This document shows, in pieces, positions 59,900-64,000 of a stretch of 64,000 nt of DNA. The first letter of the stretch is position 1, and each line of letters starts with the position of its first letter. A program made the translations under genes and the position numbers. The stretch lies in assembly GCA_019722365.1 (NCBI GenBank), contig JADFUC010000709.1, positions 930,001 to 994,000 of the forward strand, read 5' to 3'. Origin of the DNA: Lithospermum erythrorhizon. Its lineage: Eukaryota > Streptophyta > Magnoliopsida > Boraginales > Boraginaceae. The notes under the pieces were generated by a model, which was not told the DNA's origin, searched no databases, and was given only the letters and a program-made list of their open reading frames with translations.

Positions 59900-61019
59900 G
59901 GTAATGATAATGGGCGAGTAAGTTGGAAAGATGGATTCTTGGTAACATTAGGATGGTGTTTTTGCTAGTTCTGAAGTAGATGATATGTTGTTGGATTTCT
60001 TGTATAATTTTTTGGAAGTAGTTTGCATGTATTCAGAAAAAATGAATACAACTTGGAAATCTTAATAAATAGCATTGGCACTCAAGCTTTGTTACATATA
60101 TCTAGTGAACAAGCCTATTAAAACTCCCAAACAAATAGACAAGAGGAAATGATGTAATGGGCATTCAATATTTCATTTATTTGATCATCCTTTAACATCA
60201 TATTAGTTACGGACAACTTCAAATCTCAATTATATTGTTTGATTATAGTTAAAATTAGGGAGATTATTGACAAAATACAAAGCAGGCCGGAGCCGTCGGA
60301 ATCGAGACCAAAATATCGAGAAATTTTGGAACCGATCGGGCAAGGCCGTTGGGATTTGGCGTCGTGAAACTAATTTAGGTTGACCTTTGAAATGAACCCG
60401 AACGAACCGATTTCTAAATTTTGTGAATTTTCAATTTTTATTTATTATCGCTTTTCGAATCTTTGTAGTATTTGCGTATTACGTTTAAGAAGGGAATTTA
60501 GATTTTTGTTCGTTATTGGTATAATGAAATAAAATATATATAAATCTTTAAAACTAATAATATAGAGAATACAAAGATATGTAAAAATAGTGGTATTGTG
60601 TATTGAATATGTATGTAGATTGTATAATTAATCTTAAAAGGAGTTCATTGAAATTATAAGGGTTAAATCTAGTTTAAGGACTTAATTTTGAGTTTAAGGC
60701 GATATCTTTAAAAATGTCTCAAAACCGAAATTTAACGAGCCGAACGAACCGATGGGGAACCGATGGGAGGCAGAGCAGATTTAGATTCGGCAGCTTTAAA
60801 GAAGCGATGAAATAGGTTAGGTTAATTACAGGCTAGCCCAAATGGCTTAGGCCAGATTAGAACCCAGTTAAAATAGACAATACATATCATTGCATATCAA
60901 TTTAATAGGGATAATTCACATTACGGATTAATTTCTCATAAAATAATTGAAAAGAACTAGAGATCGGTTTACAATATCTTTAAACTAACCGACTTATCGA
61001 CTTTGAAGTTGGTGGAGAG
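59900..61019. other. Shared upstream region of the oxidase and SEC-C genes
   Basis: The two genes are divergently transcribed across this 1.1 kb. A TATA-like CTATTTATTAAG on the minus strand lies at about 60062-60073, roughly 165 bp before the oxidase start. The 60280-60790 part has paired phrases such as GAACCGAT and AACGAACCGAT near both ends and may be a decayed transposon. No gene seen. Confidence 0.35.
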
Positions 61020-63502
61020 ATGCTGGTCCGTTTGAGAAGCAGCGTGCAGCGGCGGCGGTGGATATCGTCCACGTCATACCTGAACAACTCATGGATAGAC
61101 AAAATAAAAGGGGTGGTTAGTGGCCAAAAACCACCCACCTCCACCTCCACCGACCCCACCTTCACTTTACTCCGTAATCCTCACTTTCCCATTTATTAAG
61201 TTATGTGACAATTGAAACTCAATCTTTTTATTAAATGTTATGTTCAAAATATAAGGTTAGGTATTGAATAAATTATACTACATCTACTGGAAATGTGCTC
61301 TGTAAATCGGTTGTTGTGCGTAGAGTTTGCTGAACAATTGGGAAAAGCGAGGAAGCTAGGGACGTTCAAGCAGTACATTGTGGGGAGAAGCAGTGAGGCA
61401 ACCTTCGCTGATGCATTTGAGAAGCAAGAAGCAATTCTTCGATATTTAGGAGGTTTTGATCCTAATGGGGAGGTTAGAAAACCATTGCTTTACTATTTAT
61501 AGTACTTATACACAATGGATGGAAGATACTCTTAGTGTTTTGTATTTGTTCTTCTCGTTGTTGTTGAAATATTATTGTTTCAAATCACTTTTGCTAGAGG
61601 CAACTGCCTTTGATTCTGCTAACAATGGATGGAAATTGGTATCTTATTCAATTCAAGTAACTTCCTAGTGGATGAGCTATTCCTTTTGGCATTAACTACT
61701 TCCTAAGGTTGTTTTCATCGACTCTATTGTCTCCTTGTCGTTTGCTCTCAACTTCTAAGGCAAAAGAAACTACAGTTGGTGTATAAAATTGTTATTGTGA
61801 CTCAAACAGTGCAACCTGGTGTCTCGCTATCTCTGTCTTATTATTGGGATTACGTTTTGATAATTTTTTTCATTTTTCCTGTTTGTAGAATATCCTAACT
61901 ACTCAAAAACAGGAAGCTGCCAAAAAGTGTAACAGCACAATTGCAGAAGTCGAAAATGCACTAGCAAAATATACATGGGCGAAAGAAGCACAAAGGAAAC
62001 TTGAGAAGTTGAAGGAAGAAGGGAAACCAATGCCTACGAACATGGCCGAGGTAACCTTTTATTGCACAAGCAAGTTCAACATTGTGTTTGTATGAATTTA
62101 CTTCTAGTTTTGCCCATCGATAACCTAGTAATGTGTTCTACAGAATACTGTCTCTGTGTTTGCACTTGCTATATAGGCATGCATTTGATTTCTTTGTACA
62201 TTATGCTCTTCACATGTTGATCACCTAGTTATGCCGTTATCATATTAATATCTTAGGCTTATCGATTGCTTGACATAAGCTTAAACGATTTCTTGACTGT
62301 CTTGATTGTGGAGCTCTTGTTTTTCATATGTTCTGTTTTAATGGATACTCCCTCTGTTTATTTTTGAGCTGGTTTGACTTGACCCCCATCTTAGTATATT
62401 TGGTTGAATTAACTTTAACTTTACTATCCTACCCATTGATAATAACAATTTTAGTGGGAGACATAAATGACCCACTTAATAAGACCTGTTGGGAAGGGGG
62501 TAAAATTGTAGGGGCATGCAGATGAAAAAGGTAGTTCATTATTTTGAACAACCCAATATAGAAAGTAGCCTGTTCAATAAAAACGGAGGGAGTATCTAAC
62601 TATTGAATATTACAGTTTAACATTGTTAAAAAGGCTTCCATGTATGCTGTTGTTTTTTTATATCTGCAGGTCCAGAAGTTAATGGGTAATACACCCATGG
62701 ATGTAGCCCAAGCAAACATGGCCAAGAGTGGTCAAATAAGCAGGAATGCTTTGTGTCCCTGTGGATCCAAAAAGCGATACAAAAAGTACATCCCGTCTCT
62801 TGTATTCTGTTTTCTGCAGATTCTTAAAAAAATGCTTACCACTTTGCTTTAAATCATCATGTGACTATGATGTGATCTGATAGAGAGGGACACATCATAA
62901 TATTCGTTAGGTCCTTTTAGTACTCTTTGCTCTAATTAGTGATGTTATATAGGTTTAATTTCCGTGATAATGGGGCAAGATTGAAGAAGACGGTTTCTTC
63001 AGTTTATGATTTTTGCGTCTCTACTTTTAATTGAATGGTTCTGTATTCTCCCTTTGGAGAGAGGGGTGTGCTTTTCCACGTTACTGTCCTTAGGGAGATA
63101 TGATGTCTATGCTTAGTATAGTAGGCTCGTAATTATTGTAATATTACATATATCACTAGTTTTAAAGAGGCCGCTAACATTTTAGTGAATTCGTAACAGT
63201 CTGAAAACAGAGGTTTGGTGAACAATTTGTGTATGTTGGCCCTGGAACCTGTTATTGGTTTATTCGGTATTTCAGTCCTACCCTACAAGCCAGCCCAGTT
63301 CTTTCTCCTAGTGCAGTGCTCTAATAGGTTCTCTAACAGAAGATGGTAGAACTGAAAGTCTCATATATTTGTGTACCTCCATTTTCTGTTCAAAGAAATG
63401 GGGTACTCTACTTTATTGATTACATTATGTGACATCCAGAATTTTTGCCGACTTTTATTTATTTATTCTCTTCTTTGTTGAAGGTGTTGTGGAAAGGATT
63501 GA
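61020..63502 (+). CDS. Small SEC-C zinc-motif protein, probably mitochondrial
   Basis: Five short exons assemble in phase with GT-AG ends: 61020-61173, 61324-61472, 61889-62050, 62670-62785 and 63484-63502. They give 199 aa. The N-terminus MLVRLRSSVQRRRWISSTSY is rich in Arg and Ser with no acidic residue, as in mitochondrial presequences; then SWIDKIKGVVSGQKP. The middle reads FAEQLGKARKLGTFKQYIVG and KQEAILRYLGGFDPNGE, then a charged helical exon with AEVENALAKYTWAKEAQRKL and KLKEEGKP. The C-terminus is a complete SEC-C motif, CPCGSKKRYKKCC (C-x-C-x8-C-C; Cys184, 186, 195, 196), ending GKD. SEC-C motifs bind zinc and are known from SecA and various small proteins. The precise function here is unknown to me. 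The last exon encodes only CCGKD, yet it completes the zinc site, which strongly supports the model. Start-codon choice is inferred. Confidence 0.8.
62348..62592. mobile_element. Stowaway MITE in an intron of the SEC-C gene
   Basis: A 245-bp non-coding element begins CTCCCTCTGTTTATTTTTG and ends with the inverse, CAATAAAAACGGAGGGAG. It is flanked by TA on both sides (62346-62347 and 62593-62594). Those are the hallmarks of a Stowaway (Tc1/mariner) MITE. It lies entirely within the intron between 62050 and 62670. Confidence 0.9.
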
Positions 63503-64000
63503 AGGTCATGTCAAGTTCATTATCAAGAAATTGAGAATAACCATTGGAATCGAGCAGCAAAAGTAGAAGTGGATTAGATAGACCAGCATTCATGGAAAAT
63601 CTCTGTGGCCACTCGATTTTATGTACGAATTTTGCTTGTTCTTGTAAAATGAGTTTCTGCAGAGTCAATGGGTGATGTTTTTTTATTTATTGAAGGCTTC
63701 ATTTATTTATTTATGGATTAGTCTAGTGTTAACATCAACATAGTTGTTTTTACATACTAGAACGATCAGCACAATGTGTAGTCTTTTTTTAGACTAGTGT
63801 TAACATCAACATAGTTGTTTTTACGTACTAGAACGATCAGCACAATGTGTAGTCTTTTTTGTCTTCCCAGAGGTTTTCATTTATCTATGCAGAAACCAAG
63901 AGATGCATCAAGTTTCTTATATCGCCTAGGTTTGGAATTTCTCTTATTATGAAGACTAGGTTCCATCTCTTTGGTATGGTACTATATCCTTATGGGAGAA
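63503..64000. other. 3' flank of the SEC-C gene to the window end
   Basis: Probably contains the 3' untranslated region of the SEC-C gene in its first 200 bp. It then includes the tandem duplication at 63722-63860. No coding sequence recognised up to the window edge. Confidence 0.4.
63722..63860. repeat. Two-copy tandem repeat, unit 71 bp
   Basis: The unit starting TCTAGTGTTAACATCAACAT occurs at 63722 and, as ACTAGTGTTAACATC, at 63793. Copies differ by one visible substitution (TACATACTAG versus TACGTACTAG) and small changes at the junction, so the duplication is recent. Confidence 0.9.

Noticed and set aside
1..64000. tRNA, rRNA or other structured RNA genes
   Set aside because: I looked for tRNA-like A and B box patterns and cloverleaf ends and found none I could support by eye; a covariance-model search would be decisive.
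1..64000. A biosynthetic or defence gene cluster
   Set aside because: The six genes are of unrelated function, lie on both strands, and are separated by kilobases of repeats. No duplicated enzyme set or resistance-gene domain is present.

Overview
The window is nuclear DNA from a flowering plant, most likely a eudicot. It is AT-rich, its genes carry introns with canonical GT-AG ends, and every recognisable protein belongs to a plant family. The remaining space is filled with typical plant transposons: Copia and Gypsy LTR elements, a Mutator-like element, a Helitron, and Stowaway and hAT-like MITEs. I cannot name the species from the sequence alone.

Six genes can be supported. In window order they are: an intronless MYC2/bHLH14-type transcription factor (12679-14133, +); an RPAP2/RTR1-type RNA polymerase II CTD phosphatase (22424-26565, -, six regular coding exons plus one duplicated exon); an hnRNP Q/LIF2-like protein with three RRMs (33707-36270, -, eight exons); a type II phosphatidylinositol 4-kinase gamma with two ubiquitin-like domains (49364-51343, -, two exons); an intronless glyoxal/galactose oxidase-like protein (58208-59899, -); and a small, probably mitochondrial SEC-C zinc-motif protein assembled here from five short exons (61020-63502, +). 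They do not form an operon or a pathway cluster. They are unrelated genes separated by repeats.

Layout. 1-12.5 kb: minisatellite-like repeats, a decayed Helitron (3.4-6.6 kb), LTR-like direct repeats (9.35-10.0 kb) and a compact Pack-MULE (10041-10860) carrying a fragment of an MCTP gene. 12.7-14.1 kb: the bHLH gene. 15-22.4 kb: a Copia fragment between direct repeats, then very AT-rich degenerate tandem arrays. 22.4-26.6 kb: the RPAP2 gene, with a MITE in one intron and a 330-bp tandem duplication across an intron-exon junction. 28.6-31.6 kb: a decayed mudrA transposase. 33.7-36.3 kb: the hnRNP Q-like gene. 38.35-43.07 kb: a short-LTR Copia element with both LTRs. 44.5-49.2 kb: strongly decayed, Gypsy-like sequence. 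49.4-51.3 kb: the PI4K gene. 52-58 kb: repeats and unassigned AT-rich DNA. 58.2-63.5 kb: the oxidase and SEC-C genes, the latter with a Stowaway MITE in an intron.

I did not find a new multi-gene system. The observations most worth following are the gene-capturing Pack-MULE, the identical 330-bp duplication and single-base frame breaks in otherwise well-conserved genes (assembly error or real damage), the 9-mer TACGGAGTA occurring eight times where about 0.5 are expected, and the previously fragmented SEC-C gene model.
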